64,000 nucleotides of DNA from Paenibacillus sp. FSL R10-2734 (GCF_037963865.1 NZ_CP150170.1:6324001-6388000), one strand, 5' to 3'; positions 15,472 to 24,441 are shown, counted from the stretch's first letter. The notes: generated from the sequence alone by a model not told the origin. Program-made: numbers and translations.

Positions 15472-16437
15472 TTACACCAGCCTTAATTCGAGGTCCATAG
15501 TATGTATGCCACCTTCTTTTGAATGGCTACACTCATCGACCAAGAAGAATTTATTAATGTTCATCGCCTTAATATATAGATTCACGTAGCAGCCGGCTCT
15601 CATCCGATAATCTCCAAGAGCCTCTATGCTAAGTGTTCGTTTTTCTCGATTCTTCATAAACAGTTGCTGTACCAGTTGTTCTGTAATCTGAGCCTGATTC
15701 AGCTTCTCATCAACACTCTGGTATAACTGCAACAAACCCCACTTCGCTATACTGGCACTGTCTTTGGTGACGAAAGTTTCTCTCTTACCCGTCTCCTTGT
15801 TGTCCCGGTACAAAACAATTTGATTGTATGTCTCATCGTCTATGTTGCGACTGTAAGAGTAATCTGTCATAAGTGAATCATCACCCACCACAAAAGGAAA
15901 ACGCATATTGGAAACATTACGTATCGTCAAGCTCCCGAAATCGTCGAAAAATACGAAGTTGGTCCCGTAATTGATCAACGTCTCATCTAACGCCATGCAG
16001 ATCATATCGATAAACGTTTTGTCGTCGCGGATCTGAGAAGGAATAATGTATTTTGTATCTTCCAGCATCCCGGTCTTGAGCTGCATGTCTTGAGCAATCT
16101 TTTGAACTACCTGAGTTGCTGTCTGTTTCGTAAATACATAAGTTCCGCTATTCATTAAATACCTGACCTGATCATAGGCCAAGATACTTACTTCCTCAGA
16201 CTTACCATCATCAATATTAAAAATGTAACCGTAAAAGACCCTTTGTCCCTCGTCCATGTACCGTACAACATCACCATTGTTCAACTGGAACTTTTTATCT
16301 TGCCATGGTCCACGGTCTACAAGGGTAAATTCTAGTGATGCTGCCTTTCCAATACGAACCGTCTTCCAAGATATATCAGTAACGATGCTGGATACATCCC
16401 AGATGGATCCATTTTTATTATCGATCAATAATTCCAT
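15472..16437 (-). CDS. xkdQ: Tail hub protein, XkdQ-like (gpD family)
   Basis: The protein has 321 residues. It starts WDVSSIVTDISWKTVRIGKA and continues with the beta-domain series of phage late-control-D/XkdQ hub proteins (YGYIFNIDDG, YLMNSGTYVFTKQTATQVVQ, GTNFVFFDDFGSLTIRNV). This forms the central baseplate hub at the tail tip. It lies right after the LysM protein gene in the same operon. Confidence 0.9.
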   Translation of the reverse strand: MELLIDNKNGSIWDVSSIVTDISWKTVRIGKAASLEFTLVDRGPWQDKKFQLNNGDVVRYMDEGQRVFYGYIFNIDDGKSEEVSILAYDQVRYLMNSGTYVFTKQTATQVVQKIAQDMQLKTGMLEDTKYIIPSQIRDDKTFIDMICMALDETLINYGTNFVFFDDFGSLTIRNVSNMRFPFVVGDDSLMTDYSYSRNIDDETYNQIVLYRDNKETGKRETFVTKDSASIAKWGLLQLYQSVDEKLNQAQITEQLVQQLFMKNREKRTLSIEALGDYRMRAGCYVNLYIKAMNINKFFLVDECSHSKEGGIHTMDLELRLV

Positions 16438-16441
16438 GTAA

Positions 16442-17137
16442 TCACCCCGGAAGCTTCAGGACGGAACCGATCTTGAGCGTCTTCAGTTGCGCATCCGTTA
16501 AGCCGTTTAACTTCTGAATCTCTTTCCATCGGCTCCCGTCACCGAGTTCTCTTTTAGCAATCTTCATCAAAGTATCCTCGGATTTGACGGTAACTGTTTT
16601 CGACTTGGTACGTTCATCTGCACGTTTCGCTGGCTCTTTCTTTGTTGTAGTGGTTGTACCGGCTGCTGTCTCGGTTGACTTCAGCTTCACTTTTTTAGCA
16701 GCATAAAAAACATACTCCTTCAAGCTAATGTCATATTCAAAATCACCTGGGGATCCAGCAACCTCTTTATAATTGAATTCCTCAATACTGGCCGCAATGT
16801 TGATTTTTAGACCTGTTGAGGTAAAAATAAACCGGATCGGCTTCCGCTTATTCATCCAGTTTTCAATCAGTTGGATGTAATCCGCGGGTTGCCCCCAGTT
16901 TTTTGATGATACATAACTTGGTACGGCACCACCTACAGCGATAGCCGGAAAAAAGCTGCTAAAGCTAATCTCTTTTAGCTTTGCAGCTTTGATCACATTG
17001 ATTTCACCAAGATCAGTTATATTGTAGGTCTCCCCATCGCCTTCCCCACCGATCTCTATTTCTTCCGGAAGGACGGGGATTTCAAACCATATTGCGCGGT
17101 TGTTGAAACTCAGTTCGATGCTGTAGCCATCGGCCAC
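16442..17137 (-). CDS. xkdP: LysM-domain tail protein (XkdP)
   Basis: The protein has 231 residues. The N-terminal 140 are a beta-rich tail domain (YSIELSFNNRAIWFEIPVLP, EISFSSFFPA). A Thr/Lys-rich linker (about 155-180) leads to a LysM domain at 183-231 (VKSEDTLMKIAKRELGDGSR, LKIGSVLKLPG) that binds peptidoglycan. This is the PBSX XkdP arrangement; the protein sits in the tail tip, between tape measure and hub. Confidence 0.93.
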   Translation of the reverse strand: MADGYSIELSFNNRAIWFEIPVLPEEIEIGGEGDGETYNITDLGEINVIKAAKLKEISFSSFFPAIAVGGAVPSYVSSKNWGQPADYIQLIENWMNKRKPIRFIFTSTGLKINIAASIEEFNYKEVAGSPGDFEYDISLKEYVFYAAKKVKLKSTETAAGTTTTTKKEPAKRADERTKSKTVTVKSEDTLMKIAKRELGDGSRWKEIQKLNGLTDAQLKTLKIGSVLKLPG

Positions 17138-17151
17138 ACAACCACCCCCTT

Positions 17152-19575
17152 TTAGTTATAGAGACCCTTCGCGGTACTAGCGATCTCATCATTAAGCTTC
17201 TTCGTTATCTTTGATACAATCGAATCAACATTCGCCCGATTGGTTACTGGACCAGTCTTCATCTGAATAGTCGGTGTCAATGTCACAAAGTTTTGAATGT
17301 TCTTCATCTCAGCGACATCACGCATAACCTTTAGGTCTTCTTTACTGATATCAATTGGTTTTTCTACTTTACCAAGTTTATCGACTTTTTTTAATTTATC
17401 GGCTTTAGGAGAAGTAGCAGCACCTGAACCACCAGCAGCAAATCCCATACCTACTTCTTTTCCAGCATTTTGTAATTGATTTTGTTTAGCGGCTGCAGCT
17501 GCTGACTCATCTTCTCTCTTCTTTGTGCGATCATCCAGCATTTTCTGCGTTTTTGCTTCTCGTTCCTTCGCCTTGGCGGCTGCATCTGCATAGGCTTGGT
17601 CTTTTTTGGCTCCTGCGTAGTCTAGTGCAGCATCGGCAATTTTTTCAAAACTAAAGCTTCCTGCTATCTCATACGATGATCCCGTGATTTTATTTATGAG
17701 CCAGAGAACGTCATTGATCCCATCGATGATTCCGTTTATAACGGCGTCGTAAATCTTTCCGACACTACCAGCCCACCACGTAAACGCTTTGGCAATAGCT
17801 TCGACTACTGTCCAAAAATAAGCAGGAACTGTTGAAAAGAAATTAAATATCGCATTCCAAGCTCTTTGCCATCCTGCTGCAAATTCATCATTAGTCTTAT
17901 AAAGTTGCCATATCCACGCTATTAAACCAACAATTAGTGAGATAATCAAAACTATTACATTTGCTTTCATAGCGGCATTAAGGGTTGCCCATGCTGCCCT
18001 TAGACCGAAAACGGCTAAGGTTTGTAAGAAAACTGCAGCTGTTCCTGTTCCGGTAGCTAAAGCATTGAGTCCCTGATTAATGGCCACAGCTAAGGTAGCA
18101 ACTTTCCATGCCACAAATGCGGCTACTATCCCCCACACTATAGGTTCAATTAATGACCAATTGCTTGAAAAAAATTCATATACTTGCGCAGCTACTTGTC
18201 CTAAATAAACAACTGCATCGACAGCAGCAGAGATTCCAGCACTAAGCCCGCTCAAAAATTGATCCCCTGCACTCGTATCTAACCATGCCGTAAAATCTTG
18301 GACCATTTTTGTGATTTTAGCTAAAGGTCCCTCAACACCATTAATTGTTCCTACCCATTCTGCCACTTTATTCTGTAATATTGTGGTTGCAGATCCAAAA
18401 GTCATCGGCATCTGAGCAAACATCTTATCGATTTTATCACTTTGATTTTGGAATGCTTTAACGATCATTGCCGATGTTAATTCGCCATCCGCCCCCATTT
18501 GCTTGAGTTGTCCACGAGCCACACCCAACCCCTCTGCAAGTAGAGTCATCATTGCCGGTGCATTTTCTGAGAGAGAACGAAGCTCATCCCCTTGTAAGAC
18601 ACCAGACCCGAGAGCTTGCCCCATCTGGAGTATCGCTGCTGTTGTTTCCTGTGCTCCTGCCCCGGAAAGGACCAAACTTTTGTTAAAGCTCTTTGTGAAA
18701 GCAATGATATCGTCATCGTTTTTAAAGATACCTTGAGTGCTCATCCCAAGTTTAGTTACCAAATCAGCAGTAGCTTGGTAATTGGATCGCGTCTCATTTG
18801 CAGCAGCCATAACTTGCTTTTGAAGTTGGTATTGAGTTCTGAGACCATCGTTAACCATACCGAGACGCGCATTAGTTAATGCTACATCGTCAGATATTTC
18901 AAGTAGGCTTTTTGCGGCCGCAATTGAAAGATAAGCCGCAACTACGTTTTTGAGACTACCGAGCCAATTTGATGTGTTTTTCGTTGCTTTATTAATTTGT
19001 CCGTTTACTCTAGACTGTAGGTCGGCAATTTGCCGTTCTAGCCTAGCGATACGTTCTAGAGCTCTTTGTAGTTCACCAGCATCTGCACTTCGTGTTCTCA
19101 ATTGTCGCGTTGATCTAATGAGTTGAGATACTAAGCGTTGGAGGTTTGTAAACATAGCCTCCAACGACCGAGGCAACTCAATCCGAATCCGTGCAACAAC
19201 GCTACTTAACTCCGATTCTATTTGTCTTTTGATAATCGCAATTTGCGCGGAAATATCGGCGGCGTCGATTCTTATTTTAATTGCCGACTCTTCGTCACCT
19301 AGCCGCTGCCTAATCAGCGCTAATTGTTGTAATACTTCTGTTGAGTTAATGTTTATTCGTATTAGGCTACCTGTTCCAAGAGCGGCAATCTGCTGTTTAA
19401 TCATATCTAAACCACTAATTACATCAAAGGCACTAATTCGAATCATCATCGGATTACGCATTTGAGCTTCTAATCTCGCCATTAGCTGGATCGTCGCTGC
19501 AAGAGCGGTATTGACCTGACCCAATCGCTGACTAAAAGCATCATTAAGCGCTAGGCTTGCAGCAATACTTGGCAT
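17152..19575 (-). CDS. xkdO: Tail tape measure protein
   Basis: The protein has 807 residues, setting the tail length. The first 220 residues are long helices and coiled coil (LARLERQIADLQSRVNGQIN). Residues about 210-400 hold the tape-measure N-terminal domain (GDELRSLSENAPAMMTLLAE, GVARGQLKQMGADGELTSAM). Several membrane-like hydrophobic helices occur at 470-580. The C-terminal 150 are K/A-rich helix. A short tape for a myovirus, so a tail of modest length is expected. A hairpin terminator lies just before its start (19,601-19,628), so it likely has its own promoter or depends on read-through. Confidence 0.95.
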   Translation of the reverse strand: MPSIAASLALNDAFSQRLGQVNTALAATIQLMARLEAQMRNPMMIRISAFDVISGLDMIKQQIAALGTGSLIRININSTEVLQQLALIRQRLGDEESAIKIRIDAADISAQIAIIKRQIESELSSVVARIRIELPRSLEAMFTNLQRLVSQLIRSTRQLRTRSADAGELQRALERIARLERQIADLQSRVNGQINKATKNTSNWLGSLKNVVAAYLSIAAAKSLLEISDDVALTNARLGMVNDGLRTQYQLQKQVMAAANETRSNYQATADLVTKLGMSTQGIFKNDDDIIAFTKSFNKSLVLSGAGAQETTAAILQMGQALGSGVLQGDELRSLSENAPAMMTLLAEGLGVARGQLKQMGADGELTSAMIVKAFQNQSDKIDKMFAQMPMTFGSATTILQNKVAEWVGTINGVEGPLAKITKMVQDFTAWLDTSAGDQFLSGLSAGISAAVDAVVYLGQVAAQVYEFFSSNWSLIEPIVWGIVAAFVAWKVATLAVAINQGLNALATGTGTAAVFLQTLAVFGLRAAWATLNAAMKANVIVLIISLIVGLIAWIWQLYKTNDEFAAGWQRAWNAIFNFFSTVPAYFWTVVEAIAKAFTWWAGSVGKIYDAVINGIIDGINDVLWLINKITGSSYEIAGSFSFEKIADAALDYAGAKKDQAYADAAAKAKEREAKTQKMLDDRTKKREDESAAAAAKQNQLQNAGKEVGMGFAAGGSGAATSPKADKLKKVDKLGKVEKPIDISKEDLKVMRDVAEMKNIQNFVTLTPTIQMKTGPVTNRANVDSIVSKITKKLNDEIASTAKGLYN

Positions 19576-19600
19576 ATGCTTCCTCCTTCCTAAATAAATA

Positions 19601-19628
19601 AAAGAGCACCCCGTTTGGAGTGCTCTTT
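19601..19628 (-). terminator. Intrinsic terminator between moron and tape measure
   Basis: On the minus strand AAAGAGCACTCC pairs with the GGGGTGCTCTTT arm, followed by TATTTATTT. It directly follows the stop of the 188-aa cargo gene and precedes the tape measure start. Confidence 0.8.
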
Positions 19629-19632
19629 AGAA

Positions 19633-20199
19633 TTATAATTGAACTGTCTGCTTAGGATTATCAATAATGATCGGCTTCAGTTTGTTTACTATTTTCTGTG
19701 CTCCAAAAGGACTATTCCCCCCATCGAACATTAGGGCAGTTAAATCACCTGCTACGTTGGTGTAATTAATGATGAGGTAGTATGTGTTTGTTTTCTTTTC
19801 TTTGCTAGTTGCTCTAGCTCCAACTACCAGACCAATTGGTCCGAACAACAATCCACCTGCTATTCCTTTAGCAGCACTTGATTTAACGATATTCGCAATT
19901 TCAGTATCTGTCTTGACTTCTGTCGCACGAATTTGAGTAGCATCAATTTTAAAGTCTGTCCCACCACCATTGATGACAAGACCCGTATCAGTAACAGATA
20001 CTTGGCATTGAGTTTTTTCCGAAAGTGGTAATCCTTCGACGTGATGCAACAACACCTGTGCCGAAATTTTGTTTTCTTTCATTTGTTTTTTGGCTTTCTG
20101 CCGCCCTTTTATGGATATGACTATTAGAAATATCAACAGAAACAAAAGAAAAAAAAGTGCTCCTATGGCTATTAATGCACCCGTCACTAAGTACACCAT
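19633..20199 (-). CDS. Membrane-anchored protein inside the tail operon (probable moron)
   Basis: The protein has 188 residues. Residues 5-30 are one strong membrane span followed by a basic stretch (KGRQKAKKQMKENK). The rest is a soluble beta-rich domain with a glycine-rich segment at about 108-130 (AAKGIAGGLLFGPIGLVVGA) and an ending similar to PH-like/SHOCT-region proteins. No phage structural role is expected. It lies between the tail chaperone and the tape measure, with its own terminator and a palindrome (CCATTAATGG) upstream, so it was probably inserted as a moron. Function unknown. Confidence 0.7.
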   Translation of the reverse strand: MVYLVTGALIAIGALFFLLFLLIFLIVISIKGRQKAKKQMKENKISAQVLLHHVEGLPLSEKTQCQVSVTDTGLVINGGGTDFKIDATQIRATEVKTDTEIANIVKSSAAKGIAGGLLFGPIGLVVGARATSKEKKTNTYYLIINYTNVAGDLTALMFDGGNSPFGAQKIVNKLKPIIIDNPKQTVQL

Positions 20200-20257
20200 C
20201 CCTTCAAAATCATGAAAAATATACCATCAATATATCAAATGTTCCATTAATGGTCTA

Positions 20258-20446
20258 TTACTTTTTACGTGATTTTGATTTTGTTTTTGCTGCATCCTTT
20301 TTATCTTTGTCAATTCGAACTGATATCATGGCATATATAGCTGCTCGTTCTAGCTGCCCCATAGCCATAAGGTCATGCGGTAAAATGTGCAGCTCATGGA
20401 GAGCGTAGTAAGCTAAGTTAGCCTCACCGTCACCCTCCTCTATTAG
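20258..20446 (-). CDS. Tail assembly chaperone frameshift extension (T part of the G-T fusion)
   Basis: This frame has no start of its own. It continues in the -1 frame from the slippery heptamer AAAAAAC at 20,446-20,452, and its 62 codons contain no stop before 20,258. The product is helical and basic (LAYYALHELHILPHDLMAMG, QLERAAIYAMISVRID, then a K-rich tail ending KSKSRKK). In lambda and many other dsDNA tailed phages, the chaperone before the tape measure is made in short (G) and fused (GT) forms by the same -1 shift. The fused protein would have about 202 residues. Confidence 0.85.
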   Translation of the reverse strand, partial: LIEEGDGEANLAYYALHELHILPHDLMAMGQLERAAIYAMISVRIDKDKKDAAKTKSKSRKK

Positions 20447-20865
20447 TTTTTTACTTCTGCAATTTGATCATTGATATCCTGATCGAAACCATTGAGCGCT
20501 TGTACTTTTTCCATTAAGGATGAAAACTCGCCAGGAAGCAGCATTTTACGAATTAGTGGCTCAGCCCCCATAACGCCATAAGACTTCTGCAAATCCGCAT
20601 TCTTCAAATCTGGGTATGCAATTGACGCCACAACCATCTTTGCCAGATACTCATTGGTATCAACTTCAGAAGTGTATTGTCCGTATTTCGCCTTAGAGCG
20701 CTTGGTAGCCGCTTTCCGTAGTGCTTGATTATCTTCTTCCGTGATACTACGCAACTTCCACGGAATTACCTTGTTATCTTTATCTTTAAATCTAGGAGAG
20801 ACCACGAAATCCTCTGTAGTCTCCACTGCTGCGTTTTGTGCGTAGAATGCTGAAAAGTCGCTCAT
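20443..20865 (-). CDS. xkdN: Tail assembly chaperone (XkdN-like)
   Basis: The protein has 140 residues and ends EVKN. It carries the XkdN signature: an N-terminal acidic start (MSDFSAFYAQNAA), then PWKLRSITEEDNQALRKAAT and YLAKMVVASIAYPDLKNADL, and LLPGEFSSLMEKVQALNGFD. It coats the tape measure during tail assembly. The codons GTA AAA AAC before the stop contain the heptamer A-AAA-AAC, so a share of ribosomes should shift -1 into the downstream extension. Confidence 0.9.
   Translation of the reverse strand: MSDFSAFYAQNAAVETTEDFVVSPRFKDKDNKVIPWKLRSITEEDNQALRKAATKRSKAKYGQYTSEVDTNEYLAKMVVASIAYPDLKNADLQKSYGVMGAEPLIRKMLLPGEFSSLMEKVQALNGFDQDINDQIAEVKN
20446..20452 (-). promoter_or_regulatory. -1 ribosomal frameshift site (A AAA AAC)
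   Basis: On the minus strand the sequence reads G TA AAA AAC TAA in the zero frame. The heptamer A-AAA-AAC is the classic XXXYYYZ slippery sequence, placed directly before the zero-frame stop. The -1 frame then stays open for 62 codons. An AGAGGAGGG Shine-Dalgarno-like sequence follows within 10 nt; it is downstream, so it is not the usual E. coli-type upstream stimulator. Confidence 0.85.
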
Positions 20866-20895
20866 ATAATAATTCCTCCTGAAATTTAATTTATT

Positions 20896-21357
20896 TTAAT
20901 TGGTTGGTGCGTTAAATGCTTGACCCATATCAATATCCTCAAAGGTAAAATCGATATCCTCTTCTAGTGCATCAGACTCTGTATCCAGTGATACCATAAC
21001 TACACTATCAAGGTTCACACCTAGTAAAGTAATTGTTTGAGACCCAATGGTAGATCCCGGATCTTCATTAGTTACCGTAATATCAAAGTTGGTATCTCTA
21101 CCTGTCTTGATATAATCAATCATCAACTGACGAAACCGACTTGTCATATAGTAGATCGTCATACTACCGGTACCAGACCATCCGGTAGTTTTATGTTGCG
21201 TACCGCGGCGGCCCAATGTCTTTACCTCAGCCTTTTCCTTTTCAACAGAGGCTTCAAGAGTCTTGATATAAAACATTTCCTCGACCTGACCATTGATCGT
21301 GGCGTAGGCTCGTCCCTCTTGCCCACTGATTGTTTCGCTAGCCTTTAAGAAACCCAT
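20896..21357 (-). CDS. xkdM: Tail tube protein (XkdM)
   Basis: The protein has 153 residues and matches the XkdM tube family: GFLKASETISGQEGRAYATI, then YIKTLEASVEKEKAEVKTLG, RRGTQHKTTGWSGTGSMTIY, and VVMVSLDTESDALEEDIDFT. It forms the inner tube of the contractile tail. Located right after the sheath gene, 1 bp apart. Confidence 0.95.
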   Translation of the reverse strand: MGFLKASETISGQEGRAYATINGQVEEMFYIKTLEASVEKEKAEVKTLGRRGTQHKTTGWSGTGSMTIYYMTSRFRQLMIDYIKTGRDTNFDITVTNEDPGSTIGSQTITLLGVNLDSVVMVSLDTESDALEEDIDFTFEDIDMGQAFNAPTN

Positions 21358-21358
21358 C

Positions 21359-22675
21359 TTATCTCACCTGCACTTTCATATATACTTTTTCGATACTATC
21401 TACTGGTTGAATATTGGCTTCAACATAGATGGCATCTGATTCAACACCAGGAAGTACTGTGATATCTGTCTGGGCATCAAAGTTTTGAATGGCAGAAATG
21501 CTCTGTAGACTATCCAGATAGATCACAGCCTCTTTACGAAACAAAGCTCGGCCATCAACATTGTTTGATACCTTACCGATGTAAAATGACTCAAAGATAC
21601 GCTTCAAATCATTTGCAATTCCATCCAAAACTCGAAGCACACGATTTTTATGAAGTTGTTTCCCCTTCTTCGGAGTGTAAGAGAGGAAAGTATTAATATC
21701 CTGCTCAACCACGGCCCGATTAACGGACGGTGTAAAGAGAAATTCTCCAGCTTTCAAAGCTGCTTCAATCTGTGTGTTGGTGTAGCGTGGCGCCACATCT
21801 ACAGCGTCGTCATATGCCGAATAAGTCAGAGACTCATTCATTTCAGCTGCTGCACTAGCCCCAGCTACCCATGCTGTGGCCTGCGCTGCTGTTAGTGTTG
21901 TCCCATCTGAGAGAACCACACCATTCTTAACGCTAATTACACCTTCATTGTCAGCTACTGGATAGTTCTCCAGCACGACTTGAATCTTCTTCCCCTCATT
22001 ATCCCGTAGACGCTTTGCAAAGGCTGCATACACAGCTTTCAGGGCGTTATCTGTAGATGTCAATGCGGAGGTTTGAAAGTCATATAGTTCCAGCGCGGCT
22101 AAATAGGCTGTGTGATCAGCATTAGTCACAGTACCATTAGTACCGCCCACTAGAGGTGCTCCTGCACTTGCAGTCAGCGCACCGGTTCCACCCCAATCAA
22201 TCCAATCATTAGCTTTGAGCCCAGCGATATTAGCGACCACCTGTGTATCGACTACTGCGTTATCAAGCAACGTTTTCACATCGAACTTGCTACTGTCGTC
22301 AATGTTGGTTTGTATTACAACCTTTAGATCGTTCCCCCGAGTACCACCGTATTTTGCTTTGGGTGTCAAATCGCCTATTGTAGCAGTTGCCTTAACTCCT
22401 TCATTAAGCTTGTAGAGTAACACTGTTCGCGCTCGCTTAAATGACTCACGCACCAGCAACAGTTCTGGGGCTGTGATGTCATACCCTAGTGTTTTAAATG
22501 TGTCCTCTCCTGCGACAATTGGCATGATGACTTTTGCGGCACCCCACGGTAGTGTCAGAGCCAATGAGGTAATCCCTCTACTACCGACCGTCCCTAAAGC
22601 CCCACCAGACGTTTCCACATTGACATATACGCCAGGTCTTTCTTTATTTTGAGTGGTCCATGTTCCACCGGCCAT
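21359..22675 (-). CDS. xkdK: Tail sheath protein (XkdK)
   Basis: The protein has 438 residues and belongs to the contractile sheath family. Seen: GGTWTTQNKERPGVYVNVET at the start, then SRGITSLALTLPWG, and the conserved C-terminus (RVLRVLDGIANDLKRIFESF, FDAQTDITVLPGVESDAIYV). This alone shows that the phage has a contractile (myovirus-like) tail. Confidence 0.96.
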   Translation of the reverse strand: MAGGTWTTQNKERPGVYVNVETSGGALGTVGSRGITSLALTLPWGAAKVIMPIVAGEDTFKTLGYDITAPELLLVRESFKRARTVLLYKLNEGVKATATIGDLTPKAKYGGTRGNDLKVVIQTNIDDSSKFDVKTLLDNAVVDTQVVANIAGLKANDWIDWGGTGALTASAGAPLVGGTNGTVTNADHTAYLAALELYDFQTSALTSTDNALKAVYAAFAKRLRDNEGKKIQVVLENYPVADNEGVISVKNGVVLSDGTTLTAAQATAWVAGASAAAEMNESLTYSAYDDAVDVAPRYTNTQIEAALKAGEFLFTPSVNRAVVEQDINTFLSYTPKKGKQLHKNRVLRVLDGIANDLKRIFESFYIGKVSNNVDGRALFRKEAVIYLDSLQSISAIQNFDAQTDITVLPGVESDAIYVEANIQPVDSIEKVYMKVQVR

Positions 22676-22678
22676 AAT

Positions 22679-22873
22679 CTACTCAGCCTCCTTATTCTTA
22701 AATTCTTCGATGATCTGCTGTGCCTCAGCCGCCGTATACAACTTTTCTGGCTCCAGTAGCGCCGACAGGACATCTTTATCCTGGTATGAGTATTTGGTAG
22801 AGTTCAAGAACTGTTCCTTTGTATACGAAGCCTCAGGAGCTTCAATAGCTTCCTTTTCATTTTTCACACTCAC
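22679..22873 (-). CDS. Small phage protein next to the sheath gene
   Basis: The protein has 64 residues, acidic and helical (KEAIEAPEASYTKEQFLNST then VLSALLEPEKLYTAAEAQQI). It occupies the place of ykzL in PBSX, between the tail-terminator gene and sheath gene, and overlaps the former by 4 nt. Function unknown. Confidence 0.75.
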   Translation of the reverse strand: MSVKNEKEAIEAPEASYTKEQFLNSTKYSYQDKDVLSALLEPEKLYTAAEAQQIIEEFKNKEAE

Positions 22874-23298
22874 TTAATACCGCCCCCTTGCTTCATAGTC
22901 TGCATTTTTACATCCGTTGCTTTCGTCCTCACGACATGGTAGTTATATTGGATGAAGAAATGCAGCACTCCATCCACAATTTCATCACGCATGCCGATAC
23001 CGCGGTATCCTCCCTCAGCGCCGGTCACATACTCTAGTTCTGAGTACAGTCGCTCAGCCATGAGCTCGCATTCTTCCCGGGGTGCCGCGGCATCCTTGTG
23101 TGGAAAGTAATGAACATCGAAGGAATTCAAACGCCGATACCGCCGATTAATTTCCCTGTTTTGGCCGCCTTCGATGCGCAACACAAAAAAGCACGGCTGC
23201 TTCATGCCCTGCTCTACTGCTTCGTCATAAACTGGATACTCCGGAGTAAATAACGATAGCCTCTTTATAAGTGCGTCTTTGATATCCTGCATGCTCAC
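22870..23298 (-). CDS. Tail terminator-like protein (YqbJ/XkdJ position)
   Basis: The protein has 142 residues with the pattern of phage neck/tail terminator proteins: DIKDALIKRLSLFTPEYPVY, then FFVLRIEGGQNREINRRYRR, and FDVHYFPHKD. It lies between the HK97-gp10-like and sheath genes, as in PBSX and skin, and overlaps both neighbours by 4 nt. It likely closes the tail end that docks to the head. Confidence 0.8.
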   Translation of the reverse strand: MSMQDIKDALIKRLSLFTPEYPVYDEAVEQGMKQPCFFVLRIEGGQNREINRRYRRLNSFDVHYFPHKDAAAPREECELMAERLYSELEYVTGAEGGYRGIGMRDEIVDGVLHFFIQYNYHVVRTKATDVKMQTMKQGGGIK

Positions 23299-23699
23299 CG
23301 CCCCATGTGCTTCTCCATGTATTTTTTCAGCTTCCGCTCCATGATCCCTGGCAACTCTCTCTCTAGTTCCTGCTCGGATAAGGTCAACATGAATTTACCG
23401 TTAACCCAACCGGTCCGTAGTCTAGTAACGTGTCCAAATTCTACATAGAGCGCATATTCAACATTATTTGTGATCTCTACGTGGATACCGCCACCAGCTA
23501 ATCTAACTACCTCACCGATCTGCCAACCTCGCCTCAAGTCTCCGCTTAGAACCGGAGTTCTAGCTATAGTCTTCGCCAGTAACCGTCCTGCAAGCTCACG
23601 AATACACTCCTCCATAAACGCTGGAAATTCATTTTGCATCCGTTGAAGGCTCTTCTGAAGCTTTTTAACATCGGAGAAATCGAATTTACCCATGCTCAT
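23295..23699 (-). CDS. HK97 gp10-like neck protein
   Basis: The protein has 134 residues: ELAGRLLAKTIARTPVLSGD, LRRGWQIGEV, and NVEYALYVEFGHVTRLRTGW are the family marks of HK97 gp10-like/YqbI proteins, which sit in the head-tail joint. Overlaps both neighbours by 4 nt in the connector gene cluster. Confidence 0.9.
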   Translation of the reverse strand: MSMGKFDFSDVKKLQKSLQRMQNEFPAFMEECIRELAGRLLAKTIARTPVLSGDLRRGWQIGEVVRLAGGGIHVEITNNVEYALYVEFGHVTRLRTGWVNGKFMLTLSEQELERELPGIMERKLKKYMEKHMGR

Positions 23700-24076
23700 G
23701 CGTTCAGGACCTCTTTTAGTTTGATTTCCTGATGAGTAGCATACCTGAATGCCTTACCCGCCTGTTCTCCCTTGAACTCCATGCCATTCTGCTGAACCGT
23801 GATTCGACTTCCTGGCTTGATAGTTACATCAGGAGAGATAAACAGCTTAGCATCGTATTCCACCTTGTCTGACGTTACGGTCTGTGTCGCGCTTGGAAGA
23901 GTTGATTGAGAGAGTCCACAAGGCTCGTCAGCCAACACAACGACAGGCTGCTGCCGTGTTTTACCGCTCACTGGATCTTTTACATCCTTCATTTCCGAAA
24001 CAGTACATAAGCCTTCATAGGTGCTCTCCAGCGCTGCCCGTTCCGCAGCTACCATGCCAAATTGCATAGTTACCAC
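23696..24076 (-). CDS. Head closure protein (YqbH/XkdH-like)
   Basis: The protein has 126 residues: YEGLCTVSEMKDVKDPVSGK, then PCGLSQSTLPSATQTVTSDK, and VEYDAKLFISPDVTIKPGSR, the pattern of SPP1 gp16/YqbH-type head-completion proteins. It follows the head-tail connector gene with a 7-nt overlap. Confidence 0.85.
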   Translation of the reverse strand: MVTMQFGMVAAERAALESTYEGLCTVSEMKDVKDPVSGKTRQQPVVVLADEPCGLSQSTLPSATQTVTSDKVEYDAKLFISPDVTIKPGSRITVQQNGMEFKGEQAGKAFRYATHQEIKLKEVLNA

Positions 24077-24441
24077 CTCAATCTGCGGAACGCTTGCAAC
24101 TGAGCAGAATAGTTCCGCACGAAAGCTGCTCCAGATCCTACAGTAACTGTCGCCTTAGCGGATCCGAACGCTGTTGTAACATCTCCACGCTTGATACTAG
24201 TAACTGCTGGCACGGTCTGTTCGAATTCTGTAGGGTACTTCGTCCGGTAGTAATCCTCAGCAATATGCAGAACCACATTATCCAAGGCTTCTGGAATAGA
24301 TGGTATGTTGCAATAAGTTTTAATCTCCTGGACGATAGTTTCCAAAACAAACAGCAGTCTACTATCCTTACTGGTATCTTCAAACGGTATCAGTAGTAAT
24401 TGTTTCAGTCGAATTAGATACTTTTGGATCTCCTCCGGCAT
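24070..24441 (-). CDS. Head-tail connector protein (YqbG/DUF3199-like)
   Basis: The protein has about 123 residues, helical, with KYLIRLKQLLLIPFEDTSKD, then ETIVQEIKTYCNIPSIPEAL and VVLHIAEDYYRTKYP, as in gp15/gp6-like connectors. The ATG at 24,441 is preferred, with an AGGTG upstream; a GTG at 24,450 is also in frame. It overlaps the end of the SAP-like gene by about 60 nt, unusually long but in a different frame. Confidence 0.85.
   Translation of the reverse strand: MPEEIQKYLIRLKQLLLIPFEDTSKDSRLLFVLETIVQEIKTYCNIPSIPEALDNVVLHIAEDYYRTKYPTEFEQTVPAVTSIKRGDVTTAFGSAKATVTVGSGAAFVRNYSAQLQAFRRLRW

Noticed and set aside
24138..24383. Minus-strand 81-codon frame within the connector gene
   Set aside because: Alternative frame of the connector gene, without a ribosome site or recognisable motif.
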